From Pusillimonas minor (GTDB taxonomy: Bacteria > Pseudomonadota > Gammaproteobacteria > Burkholderiales > Burkholderiaceae_B): a stretch of 64,000 nucleotides of DNA. Both the position numbers and the translations under genes were made by a program. The stretch is taken from contig NZ_JACJUU010000002.1 of NCBI RefSeq assembly GCF_014237865.1, positions 1 to 64,000 of the forward strand, written 5' to 3'. Below, piece by piece: positions 51,876 through 61,065 of this stretch (position 1 is the first letter of the stretch; each line of letters opens with the position of its first letter). Below the pieces are notes generated by a model, which searched no databases, was not told where the DNA came from, and saw nothing but the letters and a program-made list of their open reading frames with translations.

Positions 51876-53207
51876 ATGTCCGCCCTCAACATGACCCCCG
51901 GCGAAATCGTCTCTGAGCTCGACAAACACATTGTTGGCCAGAACAAGGCCAAAAGATCCGTCGCCGTTGCGCTGCGCAACCGCTGGCGACGCCAGCAAGT
52001 GCCTCAGCCCTTGCGCACCGAAATCGTCCCTAAGAACATTTTGATGATCGGGCCTACCGGCGTTGGCAAAACCGAAATTGCCCGCCGCCTGGCCAAACTA
52101 GCCAATGCGCCCTTCATCAAGGTCGAGGCCACCAAATTCACAGAGGTGGGTTATGTCGGCCGTGACGTTGACACCATTATTCGCGACTTGATCGAAGTCT
52201 CGATCAAACAGACCCGCGAACAGGAAATGCGTCGGGTACGCACACAGGCCGAAGACGCCGCCGAAGACCGCATTCTTGATGTACTGATTTCGCCGCCGCG
52301 CAATGCGCAAGGCGAACCGGTTCGCGAAGAAAACTCGGCGCGGCAAACCTTTCGCAAGCGGCTGCGCGAAGGCCAGATCGACGATCTGGAAATTGAAATT
52401 GAAGTGCAGCAAGCCATGCCCCAAATGGAAATCATGGCACCGCCCGGTATGGAAGAAATGACCGAGCAGCTGAAAGGCATGTTTGCCGGCCTGGGCCGCG
52501 AGAAAAAGAAAACGCGCAAAATGGCCGTAAAAGAGGCCTTCAAGCTGATTACCGAAGAAGAGGCCGCCAAGCGCATCAACGAAGAAGAGCTGCGTGCCAC
52601 GGCGGTAACCAATGCCGAACAGAACGGCATCGTCTTTCTGGATGAAATCGACAAGATCACAACGCGGCAAGAGCAATCGGCGGGCGACGTATCGCGTCAG
52701 GGCGTCCAGCGCGACCTGCTGCCCCTGGTCGAGGGGACATCGGTTAACACCAAGTACGGGGTTGTGCGTACCGACCACATTCTGTTCATTGCATCCGGGG
52801 CGTTCCACCTGTCGCGTCCGTCCGACCTCATCCCCGAACTGCAAGGCCGTTTTCCCATCCGGGTTGAGCTTGACTCGCTAACCGCACAAGACTTTGTGCG
52901 AATTCTGTGCGATACCGACGCGTCGCTGACCAAACAGTACACCGCACTGCTGGCCACTGAAGAAGTTGCCCTTGAGTTTACCGACGAAGGCGTACAACGG
53001 CTGGCCGAGCTGGCGTTTGATGTAAACGAACGCACTGAAAACATTGGTGCGCGCCGGCTGTACACCGTCATGGAAAAGCTGCTGGAAGACCTGTCGTTCG
53101 AGGCGCCCGCCAACAGCGGGAAGACGGTAACCATAGACGCCGCCTTCGTGAACGAAAAACTGCAAGAAGCCGCCAGTAAAGAAGACCTGGCGCGCTACGT
53201 ACTATAG
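51876..53207 (+). CDS. hslU: ATP-dependent protease ATPase subunit HslU
   Basis: A 443-residue AAA+ unfoldase. Walker A is GPTGVGKTE and Walker [11 protein letters not shown]. An I-domain of about residues 100-230 is rich in charge and Met ([17 protein letters not shown]), and sensor 2 is near [24 protein letters not shown] at 51876 is chosen 10 bp after hslV, with AAGAGA upstream. It is followed by a bidirectional terminator. Confidence 0.96.
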   Translation: MSALNMTPGEIVSELDKHIVGQNKAKRSVAVALRNRWRRQQVPQPLRTEIVPKNILMIGPTGVGKTEIARRLAKLANAPFIKVEATKFTEVGYVGRDVDTIIRDLIEVSIKQTREQEMRRVRTQAEDAAEDRILDVLISPPRNAQGEPVREENSARQTFRKRLREGQIDDLEIEIEVQQAMPQMEIMAPPGMEEMTEQLKGMFAGLGREKKKTRKMAVKEAFKLITEEEAAKRINEEELRATAVTNAEQNGIVFLDEIDKITTRQEQSAGDVSRQGVQRDLLPLVEGTSVNTKYGVVRTDHILFIASGAFHLSRPSDLIPELQGRFPIRVELDSLTAQDFVRILCDTDASLTKQYTALLATEEVALEFTDEGVQRLAELAFDVNERTENIGARRLYTVMEKLLEDLSFEAPANSGKTVTIDAAFVNEKLQEAASKEDLARYVL

Positions 53208-53263
53208 AGGTTTAGCCTGGCGCGCGGGTAAGCAGCGCTTTACAACCAACCCAGCCACAACAC

Positions 53264-53306
53264 AAAAAAGCCCAAGAGACGGAAATACCGGATCTTGGGC
53301 TTTTTT
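53264..53306. terminator. Bidirectional terminator between hslU and the catabolic operon
   Basis: AAAAAAGCCCAAGA (53264-53277) and TCTTGGGCTTTTTT (53293-53306) are perfect 14-base arms with a 15-base loop. T-runs are present on both strands, so it can end both the hslVU transcript and the convergent minus-strand operon. Confidence 0.9.
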
Positions 53307-53367
53307 AATGACATAAAGCGGTGATGTTGCGCACCGCACCCAAAAGTGCGGCGGCGCGCCCCACTGT

Positions 53368-54507
53368 TTACTTGATGTTGATCAGTTTCCAGCCACCGTT
53401 ATTTACCTGCACCAGCGCGGCTGCACGCTCGTCGACACCGGTGTGGTCTTTAGGCGTCATTTTGTAAATACCATGAACGCCGACCACCTCGTTGCCAGAT
53501 TCAAGTGCATCGCGGATTGCGGCACGGAACTCTTGTGTACCTGGCTTGGCTTTTTTGGCCGCTTCGCGAACGGCTTGATCGCCGATCAGGTAGGCATCCC
53601 ACGAATAGGCCGCAAACGCACTAACGCTGCCCTTGCCGTATTTGTCTTCATAGCGCTGACGGAAATCGAGCGCAACCTTTTTAATTGGGTTGCTGTCGTC
53701 GAGCTGCTCGGCGATGATGACCGGACCGGTAGTGGCATAGCCACCCTCGACGGCTTTGCCACCCACACGCAGGAAGTCTTTATTGATGACCGCTGGGTTG
53801 TGATAAATAGGGCCCTTATAGCCGCGCTCGCGCAGGGCGGTATGGGGCAACGCAGCTGGCGTACCCGAACCGCCAATAAGCACGGCATCGGGCTTGGCGG
53901 CAAGAATCTTCAAAATTTGACCAGCGACGCTGGTGTCGTTACGAACGTAGCGTTCTTCAGCAACGATTTCGATGTCGTTGCCCGGCACGTTCTTGAATCC
54001 GTTAATGACCAAATCGCCCCACGAGTCGGTAAAGCCGATGAAACCGACTTTTTTAACGCCGTTGGCCTGCATGTGGCGCACCACGGGCACCGACATGATG
54101 TTCATGGGCTGCGGGATGGAGAACGTCCAGGGGCTGGTGTCGGGCTTGAGCGGTGTGGGCGTTAAAGCAATTTGAGGCACTTTGGCTTCGTTGGTGACCT
54201 CGGATACCGCAACAGCCGTGGGCACGTTGCCCGAACCGAAAATCAGGTCGACCTTGTCTTCTTGAATGAGTTTGCGCGCTTGCTTGGTGGCCAGCGTGGT
54301 GTCGGTGGCGTCGTCGAGCATGATGTAGCGGGCTTTCAGGCCACCCAAGGTGTCGGGAACCATATTGAACGTGCTTTTGTACGGAATACCCAGCGAGGCG
54401 CCCGGGCCGGTTTCACCCACAATAAGGCCCACGGTGATTTCGTTGGCCATGACTGCCGATGCGGGCACCATAGCGGCCAATGCGAACGCGATAAAAGTCT
54501 TTTTCAT
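53368..54507 (-). CDS. LivK-type ABC transporter substrate-binding protein
   Basis: A 379-residue periplasmic type I binding protein. Its signal peptide is KKTFIAFALAAMVPASAVMA, followed by EITVGLIVGETGPGASLGIPYKS and AVSEVTNEAKVPQIALTPTP. GGAGAC lies 6 bases before ATG. It is the last gene of the minus-strand operon after acyl-CoA dehydrogenase. No permease or ATPase accompanies it, so it may pair with liv components elsewhere, such as those at 9-12.5 kb. It differs clearly in sequence from the binding protein at 1.9-3.1 kb. Its ligand is likely the substrate of this operon. Confidence 0.88.
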   Translation of the reverse strand: MKKTFIAFALAAMVPASAVMANEITVGLIVGETGPGASLGIPYKSTFNMVPDTLGGLKARYIMLDDATDTTLATKQARKLIQEDKVDLIFGSGNVPTAVAVSEVTNEAKVPQIALTPTPLKPDTSPWTFSIPQPMNIMSVPVVRHMQANGVKKVGFIGFTDSWGDLVINGFKNVPGNDIEIVAEERYVRNDTSVAGQILKILAAKPDAVLIGGSGTPAALPHTALRERGYKGPIYHNPAVINKDFLRVGGKAVEGGYATTGPVIIAEQLDDSNPIKKVALDFRQRYEDKYGKGSVSAFAAYSWDAYLIGDQAVREAAKKAKPGTQEFRAAIRDALESGNEVVGVHGIYKMTPKDHTGVDERAAALVQVNNGGWKLINIK

Positions 54508-54600
54508 TGCATGTCTCCTGCAGTTTATATAAGTCGTTAAAGGGTTTACTGCTGTTTTAATAGATGCGCTGCTTATCTTGCAGCTTTTTAAACTTGGGGC

Positions 54601-55779
54601 CTAAAAGCCCAGCTGTCTTGAAACGATGAGCCGCATGATGTCTCCGGTGCCGCCGCCAATCATGGGGAAGTACGAATCGCGCAAAAAACGCTGGGCCGGA
54701 TACTCATTCATCAAACCATAGCCACCATATACCGACATGGCCATTTCGCACACTTCGTGACAACCCTCGGCAGCGACAATTTTTGCAATGGCCGCCTCGG
54801 TGGTTATTGATGCATTCTGGTCGGCCAAGGCCGCCGCATGGTAGGTGTACAAGCGGGCCTGTTCAAGTTTGGCCAGCATATCGACCAGCCTGAACTGAAC
54901 CGCCTGGAATTTGCCAATGGGTTGCCCGAACTGCTCGCGCTCTTTGGCATATTGCAACGCGGCGTTGTAGGCTGCCTGCCCGCCGCCCAGCGCCAGGGCG
55001 GCCGTAAAGATCCGGTCGACCGTCAGTGACTTGTAAGCATTTAAAAAGCTGCTGCCCGAACCGTTATTCAAATAATGGTCGTCGGGCACGAAGACGTTTT
55101 CAAAGACCAGTTCGCCGGTGTCGGAACTGCGTACCGAAAACTTGTCGAGCTTGCGTCCGACCGAGAAGCCGGGGCTGGTGGTATCGACCAGAAAGAGATC
55201 AAGGCCTTTAAGCCCTTTGGTCGGGTCGGTGGTGGCCACCACCGTAATGAAGTCGGCCACGGTACCGTTACTGGTAAACATTTTGGTACCGTTCAAGATA
55301 TACCCGCCATCGACCCGGGTGGCGCGCGTACGCAAAGAAGCCGCGTCAGACCCTGAGTTAGGTTCGGTAATAGCAAATGCGGCTACCTTTTCACCCCGCA
55401 ACGCAGGCTTCAGATACTTGTCGTGCAGGCTTTCGTTACCCCACTGAAAAATAGTGTGGGTAGCGGTAGAGCCTTGCATGCAGGCGCCTGCCGCAAAACT
55501 CATCGACCCGCGCGCCAGCTCTTCGCACAAAATAGTGAAACAAGTGTAGGGGTACTTTAGACCGCTACCGCCCACCGATTCGGGGTACATCACCCCGTAA
55601 TACCCCAGTTCGCCCAGCTCTTTAAACAAAGCATGAGAAAAATCAGCCTCGTGATCAATAGCTTCGGCCTGCGGCACCAAACGCTCATCGACCCACCGGG
55701 CAATATATGAACGAAACTCGGCAGCCTCGGCCTCGAGTTCGTCGCGGCTGAAATCGGCTCTTAATGCAGTAGTACCCAT
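54601..55779 (-). CDS. Acyl-CoA dehydrogenase family protein
   Basis: A 392-residue flavoenzyme. Domain order is helical N-terminus, beta middle domain (AFAITEPNSGSDAASLRTRA; FTSNGTVADFITVVA) and helical C-terminus (REQFGQPIGKFQAVQFRLVDM; YGGYGLMNEYPAQRFLRDSYFPMIGGGTGDIM). The usual catalytic Glu position falls in the GGGTGDIM segment, where Gly-Asp stands in place of the common SxE/TxE. The substrate is unknown. It lies between enoyl-CoA hydratase and binding-protein genes. Confidence 0.88.
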   Translation of the reverse strand: MGTTALRADFSRDELEAEAAEFRSYIARWVDERLVPQAEAIDHEADFSHALFKELGELGYYGVMYPESVGGSGLKYPYTCFTILCEELARGSMSFAAGACMQGSTATHTIFQWGNESLHDKYLKPALRGEKVAAFAITEPNSGSDAASLRTRATRVDGGYILNGTKMFTSNGTVADFITVVATTDPTKGLKGLDLFLVDTTSPGFSVGRKLDKFSVRSSDTGELVFENVFVPDDHYLNNGSGSSFLNAYKSLTVDRIFTAALALGGGQAAYNAALQYAKEREQFGQPIGKFQAVQFRLVDMLAKLEQARLYTYHAAALADQNASITTEAAIAKIVAAEGCHEVCEMAMSVYGGYGLMNEYPAQRFLRDSYFPMIGGGTGDIMRLIVSRQLGF

Positions 55780-55832
55780 AGTTTTGTCTCTGTGTTGGTA
55801 TGTTTTGATACGGGTTGGGCAGCTAACCCGCG

Positions 55833-56645
55833 CTAGGGCTGAGCGGCCCGCTGCACCTTGTTGGCCTTACGCTCGAGAAAGTCGCGCAACCGTTGTTTGG
55901 CTTCGTCGTCGCCCTGTGCAATCCCCACCATCAGCATTTCGGTAAACAACCCTGTTTGCGGGTCTTGCTCGGAAATACGCGGGATGGACTGAATAATGGC
56001 GAAATTGGCCAGCGGCGCGTTCTTGGCAATACGTTTGGCCAGTTCTATCGCCTTCTTCAGGCCCTCGCCGGGCTCGACCAGGTATTGCGACAGCCGCAAA
56101 ATATGGTGGGCCTCTTCGGCTTCGTAAACGCGTCCCGACAACATCATGTCGATGACGGTGGCCGCGCCAACCAGCCGGGGCAGGCGCACCGAGCCGCCCG
56201 AACCCAAAAAGATGCCACGGGTGCCTTCTGGTAAGGCGTAATACGCATTTTTTTCGGCAACCCGGATATGCGTTGAGGCTGCGAATTCGAGACCGCCCCC
56301 AATGACCGCCCCGTGCAACACCGAAATGACCGGCACCTTGCAAAACTGGACGGTGTCGTTAAGCCGCTGGCCGATAATGGATGTGTCGAAACTTTCGGCC
56401 ACCGAGGTCTCTTTAAGCTCGTTCAGGTCGAGGCCCGCACAGAAGTCGTCTCCGGCCCCGTGCACCACCACGCCCTGAACCGACTTGGGGATACTGGAAA
56501 AGAACGTTTGCATGCCCAGCACCAGCTCGTCGCACAAGGCATTACGTTTGTGGGCGCGATTCAGGGTCAGTATGGCAATGGTGCCGTCAAGGGTGACCGA
56601 CAGGCATTCGGGTAGTGGCATGGGCCACGTTATGGGGTCGTTCAT
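55833..56645 (-). CDS. Enoyl-CoA hydratase/isomerase family protein
   Basis: A 270-residue crotonase-fold protein. The oxyanion-hole region is VVVHGAGDDFCAGLDLNEL and the active-site loop GAVIGGGLEFAASTHIRVAEKNAYYALPEGTRGIFLG, with both glutamates retained (GGGLE, LPEG). ATG at 56645 follows AGGAA. It probably hydrates or isomerises an acyl-CoA produced by the adjacent acyl-CoA dehydrogenase. Other crotonase reactions such as decarboxylation or ring cleavage cannot be excluded. Confidence 0.87.
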   Translation of the reverse strand: MNDPITWPMPLPECLSVTLDGTIAILTLNRAHKRNALCDELVLGMQTFFSSIPKSVQGVVVHGAGDDFCAGLDLNELKETSVAESFDTSIIGQRLNDTVQFCKVPVISVLHGAVIGGGLEFAASTHIRVAEKNAYYALPEGTRGIFLGSGGSVRLPRLVGAATVIDMMLSGRVYEAEEAHHILRLSQYLVEPGEGLKKAIELAKRIAKNAPLANFAIIQSIPRISEQDPQTGLFTEMLMVGIAQGDDEAKQRLRDFLERKANKVQRAAQP

Positions 56646-56723
56646 TATGTTCCTGCTACTGCTGTTTAGTTGATTTAATTGGCGACGCAAGCCCAAAGCC
56701 CGCGCCGCACCAAAACACGTTGC

Positions 56724-57686
56724 TTAAGCACCAAGCTTTTCTTGGAGCTTGAGCACATCGACCAAACCACGGTCGCGCCAGTTCACCCAGTCTTGCACCG
56801 GCTCGCCGCGTGACACCTCTTGCGCGGCCTCGACCAACTTTGCAATGACCTCGGGAGTCAGCACCGGCGTTGTCTTTGGGGTCCACCAGTCTTGGATGGC
56901 TTTGGCGGTGTGGTCGAGGATGCCCTGCATACCGCCAGGGCCGCCGGCCAGATGCAAGGTTAAAAGGCTGCCCATCAGGGCCCAGCGTGGCCCCAAGCCA
57001 TAGCGCACCGCAGCGTCGATATCTTTGGCGCTGGCTATGCCTTCGACCAGGCACGCCACCGCTTCGCGCACCAGCGCAAACTGCAAACGATTGGTCATGT
57101 GCCCGCTCGCCTCGGCATGCAGCAAAATAGGTTGCTTGTGCAACAGCCGGGCAAAATCCATCGCCCAATCCAGCACGGCTTGCGAGGTTTTTTCGCCGCC
57201 CACAACCTCGACCAGAGGGATCAGGTGCGTGGGGTTGAACGGATGCAACACCACCAGACGCTCGGGGTGCGTGCAGGCTTGCTGCATGGCCGTGGGAGGA
57301 ATGCCACCCGTGCTCGACAAAATGATTTTGCCTGGGTCGGCGGCGGCATCGACCTCGGCCAATAAGGCCAGCTTCACGTCGAGGTGCTCGGGGCAGTTCT
57401 CCTGGATGACGTCGGCCTGCCGGGCCGCCTCGGCCGGTGTCGTGGCGAAACTCAAGCGCTCGAGCGGCGGGCTTGCAAGCTCGGTTCTCCCCAGCTCGCG
57501 CAAGGCTGGCCAGGCATCGGCCACAAAGGCCTTGACGCGTTCGGCCGCCTGTGTGGAAGGGTCGAAGGCAATAACCTCAAGACCGTGCGCCAGAAACAGG
57601 GCGATCCAGCTGGCACCGACAGATCCGGTACCGAGAACGGCAACCGAGCGGACCTGGTCTGGCGGGGTATAAATCACGTTACTCAT
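56724..57686 (-). CDS. 3-hydroxyacyl-CoA dehydrogenase family protein (carnitine-dehydrogenase-like)
   Basis: A 320-residue NAD-dependent dehydrogenase. The Rossmann motif is VAVLGTGSVGASWIALFLAHG, then VIQENCPEHLDVKLALLAEV, catalytic His in VVLHPFNPTHLIPLVEVVGG and the C-terminal domain block ASGHMTNRLQFALVREAV. The single C-terminal domain and length resemble L-carnitine dehydrogenase and short hydroxyacyl-CoA dehydrogenases. AAGGAC precedes the ATG. It fits after the enoyl-CoA hydratase step of a beta-oxidation-like route. Confidence 0.85.
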   Translation of the reverse strand: MSNVIYTPPDQVRSVAVLGTGSVGASWIALFLAHGLEVIAFDPSTQAAERVKAFVADAWPALRELGRTELASPPLERLSFATTPAEAARQADVIQENCPEHLDVKLALLAEVDAAADPGKIILSSTGGIPPTAMQQACTHPERLVVLHPFNPTHLIPLVEVVGGEKTSQAVLDWAMDFARLLHKQPILLHAEASGHMTNRLQFALVREAVACLVEGIASAKDIDAAVRYGLGPRWALMGSLLTLHLAGGPGGMQGILDHTAKAIQDWWTPKTTPVLTPEVIAKLVEAAQEVSRGEPVQDWVNWRDRGLVDVLKLQEKLGA

Positions 57687-57758
57687 GGTGTCCTTGGCAA
57701 ATTGAATAAGTAAAAAGCAAATGCGACCCAGTCGTGCCGGCCGGCGCTGCAGGCGGCC

Positions 57759-58919
57759 TTAGCTGTCACGACGTGCCGCCTTGTCGGCCCAGTCGGGGTG
57801 CAGCGCCTCGTATTTGGCCGCCAGGTCGGGGTCGCGCTGGCGAACATCGTCGTGTGACACCCGGCCACTGCGGGTGACGTAGTCGTAGGCAAAAGAAATC
57901 GGGTCGAGCGACAACTTCGGGCCCAGGTTCTCGTACCACTCGGTACTTTTGATGGCGGCGCGCTGAAGCGCGTCGGCGCTGGGTTTTCGACGCCGCACGA
58001 AATCTTCGAGCATGGCCGGCACGTTAGCGCCACAGGCTTTGTAGGCCTCGAACAGGGCAATGGCGTCTTGCATGGCCAAGCGCGTACCCGAACCCACCGA
58101 GGGATGGCCCGTGCGCAAGGCATCGCCGATTAAAACGATATTTTTATAGAACCAGTTTTTGTTTTTAACGATGGTGTAACGAAACCACTGCGACTTGTTC
58201 GACAACAACTTGTGGCCGGCAAGGTCGGGGGCAAACACTTTTTCGCAGTACGCCAGGCTCTCGGCTTCTGACAGGGTGTCGAGCCCGGCCTTGTGAAAGG
58301 TTTCGGGGTCGCACTCGACCAGAAAAGTGCTTAGGGTACGGCTGTACCGATACGTATGGGCAATCAGCAAACCATCGTTGCACTGACGGAAAATAAGCGA
58401 CAGCGCATCGAACAACTGGGTTGTGCCATACCAGGCCAGGTAGTTGGGGCGAACGTCGAGTTCGGGCTGGAAATGTTCTGCGTAACGCGTACGAATGGCG
58501 CTGTTGGCGCCGTCGGCCGCCACCACTAAATCGGCATCAGCAAACGCGGTGATGTCATCGAATTTTTGGTTGAACTGGATATCGACGCCCACCGACAGGC
58601 AATGCTTGTGCAATGCCTTGAGCAAGTCGATGCGACTGGTGCGATGAAAGGTATTGTGCGCCAACGGCACAAGCACGTTCTGGTGCACCACCGCCATTTC
58701 GTCGAAGACTTCCTGGTTTTCGGTGATCGAATCGTAGAGCTCGGGCGCAATATCTTTGACAAACGACAGCGCCACGTCAGAAAACACAACACCCCAGCCA
58801 TAGGTGGCGTCTTGCGGATCGCGCTCGTACACAACAATGTCGTGCGCCGGGTCGTCGCGTTTCATGAGGTAGGCATAAAACAGCCCGGCCGGGCCACCGC
58901 CCACAATTCGAATCTTCAC
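57759..58919 (-). CDS. FAD-dependent monooxygenase, VioD / salicylyl-CoA 5-hydroxylase N-domain family
   Basis: A 386-residue group A flavoprotein monooxygenase. The FAD motif is IRIVGGGPAGLFYAYLMKR, then ATYGWGVVFSDVALSF, WYGTTQLFDALSLIFR, HTYRYSRTLSTFLVEC and the second FAD motif VLIGDALRTGHPSVGSGTRLAMQDA. This pattern is shared by VioD and the N-terminal halves of salicylyl-CoA 5-hydroxylase and anthraniloyl-CoA monooxygenase. The C-terminal old-yellow-enzyme half of the bifunctional CoA enzymes is missing. GTG at 58919 follows AGGAGACAGGT. First gene of the operon, it likely hydroxylates an aromatic acid or its CoA ester. Confidence 0.83.
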   Translation of the reverse strand: MKIRIVGGGPAGLFYAYLMKRDDPAHDIVVYERDPQDATYGWGVVFSDVALSFVKDIAPELYDSITENQEVFDEMAVVHQNVLVPLAHNTFHRTSRIDLLKALHKHCLSVGVDIQFNQKFDDITAFADADLVVAADGANSAIRTRYAEHFQPELDVRPNYLAWYGTTQLFDALSLIFRQCNDGLLIAHTYRYSRTLSTFLVECDPETFHKAGLDTLSEAESLAYCEKVFAPDLAGHKLLSNKSQWFRYTIVKNKNWFYKNIVLIGDALRTGHPSVGSGTRLAMQDAIALFEAYKACGANVPAMLEDFVRRRKPSADALQRAAIKSTEWYENLGPKLSLDPISFAYDYVTRSGRVSHDDVRQRDPDLAAKYEALHPDWADKAARRDS

Positions 58920-58967
58920 ACCTGTCTCCTGAGCATTCTTGTTAAACACAGTGTAGAGACAGCGCAA

Positions 58968-58988
58968 TTATCTGAATAATGCAGATAA
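58968..58988. promoter_or_regulatory. LysR-type operator in the divergent promoter of the 53-59 kb operon
   Basis: TTATCTG (58968-58974) and CAGATAA (58982-58988) are perfect 7-base arms around 7 bases, giving the T-N11-A shape bound by LysR regulators. It lies 39 bp before the LysR start and 48 bp upstream of the monooxygenase GTG, so autoregulation plus operon control is likely. Confidence 0.65.
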
Positions 58989-59027
58989 CCTATAATTGTT
59001 AATCGTTATTTGCATAATGGGGCGTTG

Positions 59028-59954
59028 ATGGATTCCCGCGTACTTGAGTGCTTTTTAAGGGTCGCCGAACTGGGCAGCATCAACCGCGCTGCCGTTGATC
59101 TGCACTTGTCGCAGCCCGCATTGTCACGGCAAATCGCCGCCCTGGAACACGAAATGCAGGTCCAGCTGTTTATCCGCTCGCAAGGCGGCGTCAAGCTTAC
59201 CGACGCGGGCAAGCTGTTGTCCGATCGCGTCCGCCCCCTGTTGCGGCAGTTTGCCATTATCAAGGCGCAAGTCGGCGATCGCGCCGCCGGCCAGCTTGCG
59301 GTGGGTATCCCGCCGTCGTGGCACAGCGTATTCACATCCAGCTACTTGTCTACGCTGCTGCACGACTGCCCCAATGTATCGCTCAAGGTGTACGAAAACG
59401 TCAGCCATATCTTGCGCGACCAGTTGCTGGCGGGCGCTATCGACCTGGCGGCCGTTCCCTTCGAGCAAGCACCGCCCAGCGGCTATCGCCAAACGGTACT
59501 GCTACGAGAGCCTTTGGTGGTGGTGGGCCCCGCCAACAAGGGCTTTACGGCGGCAACACCGGTGTCCGTTCAGGCACTCGACCAGCAAAAACTGGTCATG
59601 CCGGGGCGGCCCAATGCCCTGCGCAACTATCTTGAAAACACCCTGGCCCGCAAAGGCATTAAAAACACCATTGCCATCGAAACCGATACCCTGAGGCTTT
59701 GCATGGAGCTGGCCCGCCAAGGCGCAGGGCTGACCGTAGTTCCGGCTTGCGCGGTGTATGCCCGGCCACCGGGCGACGACATCTGCTGGGCCCCGCTGAA
59801 AGGGCTTTACCTGACCTGGGCCTTGTTCGAAAACGAAGCCCGTTCGCACTCGCCGGCGGTACAAGAAGGCCGGCGACTGTTTATTGAAACCCTGAAGTTG
59901 CAGCTGACGAAAGGAATCTGGTTTGGCGCCGAGCAAATCGGTACGCCCCACTAA
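59028..59954 (+). CDS. LysR-type regulator divergent from the monooxygenase operon
   Basis: A 308-residue LysR protein with winged helix LGSINRAAVDLHLSQPALSRQIAALE and effector domain (AAGQLAVGIPPSWHSVF; AIDLAAVPFEQAP; ELARQGAGLTVVPACAV), the CbbR/Cbl-like general type. ATG at 59028 is chosen over a TTG six codons earlier to fit the usual N-terminus. It should regulate the 53.3-58.9 kb operon through the palindrome at 58968-58988. The inducer is unknown. Confidence 0.87.
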   Translation: MDSRVLECFLRVAELGSINRAAVDLHLSQPALSRQIAALEHEMQVQLFIRSQGGVKLTDAGKLLSDRVRPLLRQFAIIKAQVGDRAAGQLAVGIPPSWHSVFTSSYLSTLLHDCPNVSLKVYENVSHILRDQLLAGAIDLAAVPFEQAPPSGYRQTVLLREPLVVVGPANKGFTAATPVSVQALDQQKLVMPGRPNALRNYLENTLARKGIKNTIAIETDTLRLCMELARQGAGLTVVPACAVYARPPGDDICWAPLKGLYLTWALFENEARSHSPAVQEGRRLFIETLKLQLTKGIWFGAEQIGTPH

Positions 59955-59959
59955 CCCGA

Positions 59960-60265
59960 CTACTTGCTGATTTTTACAATAATGTATTGGCCGTCTTGGC
60001 GACGGGCCGTAAACGACACCTTGTCGCCCGGCGCAATGCCCGCCAGCAAAGCCGGGTCTATGCGGTAAGCCAGCGTCATGGCCGGAAGGTTCAGGTCGGC
60101 AATGGCCCCATGTTTGATCATGATTTTGCCCTCGGCCGCGTCGATCTTGCGCACCTCACCCGATGCGCTGGCCTCTTGGGCGGCTACCGGCGCTACGTAA
60201 GCCGCCACGGACAGCGCCAGGGCTGCCAGTACACCGGCTGACACGCTACGATTGCAATGGCTCAT
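59960..60265 (-). CDS. CusF-like periplasmic copper-binding protein
   Basis: A 101-residue exported protein with signal peptide ending PVAAQ and a small beta-barrel. The metal site reads KHGAIADLNLPAMTLAYRI, with the His and both Met ligands of CusF, but Leu where E. coli CusF has its stacking Trp. GGAGG precedes the ATG. It stands alone, with no cus efflux genes nearby, ending 6 bp from the convergent LysR gene. Cu(I)/Ag(I) binding is likely. Confidence 0.83.
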   Translation of the reverse strand: MSHCNRSVSAGVLAALALSVAAYVAPVAAQEASASGEVRKIDAAEGKIMIKHGAIADLNLPAMTLAYRIDPALLAGIAPGDKVSFTARRQDGQYIIVKISK

Positions 60266-60321
60266 CGGTTTCCTCCGTTGTAAAACGTTATAGTACCAAC
60301 CTTGTTCACCCCAAAAACATC

Positions 60322-60861
60322 ATGACCCACCGCTTATCTGTAATTGCGACCCGCACCGGCGACGACGGCACCACCAGCCTTGGCGATGGCAGCCGCATCG
60401 AAAAAGACGCGCCACGTGTTGCCGCCTTGGGCGACGTCGACGAACTAAACAGCGTTATCGGCTTATGGCGCTGCGAGCCGCTGCCCGAGTCAGTAGACGC
60501 CCTGCTGGCCAGCATCCAGAACCACTTGTTTGATATGGGGGCCGAACTTTGCATCCCGGGGCACACCGCCATCGGCGCAGAGCACGTGCTGGCGCTCGAC
60601 GAGGCCCTGAAGCATTACAACGCGCAGTTACCCCCATTAAAAGAATTTATTTTGCCCGGCGGAAACCGGCCCGCCGCGCTGGCGCATCTGGCGCGCACCG
60701 TATCACGCCGCGCAGAGCGCGCCGTCATCACCCTGCACAAAAACGAGGCTATTAACGCCCCGCTGCGCCAATACCTTAACCGGCTATCCGACCTGTGCTT
60801 TGTGCTGGCACGCACACTTAACCGGCAAGACACCCTCTGGAACCGCGACGCGACGTCGTAA
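60322..60861 (+). CDS. PduO-type ATP:cob(I)alamin adenosyltransferase
   Basis: A 179-residue trimeric enzyme making adenosylcobalamin. The ATP-binding N-terminus TRTGDDGTTSLGDGSRIEKD is followed by VAALGDVDELNSVIGLWR and the cobalamin-site blocks FILPGGNRPAALAHLARTVSRRAERAV and YLNRLSDLCFVLART. ATG at 60322 is chosen so the protein begins before this motif; a longer upstream frame crosses the copper-protein gene. No B12-dependent enzyme is adjacent. A terminator-like hairpin follows. Confidence 0.92.
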   Translation: MTHRLSVIATRTGDDGTTSLGDGSRIEKDAPRVAALGDVDELNSVIGLWRCEPLPESVDALLASIQNHLFDMGAELCIPGHTAIGAEHVLALDEALKHYNAQLPPLKEFILPGGNRPAALAHLARTVSRRAERAVITLHKNEAINAPLRQYLNRLSDLCFVLARTLNRQDTLWNRDATS

Positions 60862-60896
60862 GCCAAACACGCCGGCCACATTTCCCTGCTCAGGCT

Positions 60897-60929
60897 AACG
60901 GGTCACGCACGCACCGCGACCGTTTTTTT
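60897..60929 (+). terminator. Probable intrinsic terminator after the cobalamin adenosyltransferase
   Basis: AACGGGTC (60897-60904) can pair with GACCGTT (60918-60924), with one bulged G, and the stem runs into seven T residues (60923-60929). The next gene starts 137 bp later with its own ribosome site. Confidence 0.55.
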
Positions 60930-61065
60930 GGGCCAAATCATCGACAGCATCGATTGATTTGTAGATAAAAACTTCATTTTCATTCATGGAGACCCGACGG
61001 TACACTCTTCCGTAACTTATCAACAGACCGGCTGGACCACAGCCCGGCACCACGGGAGACACCGC

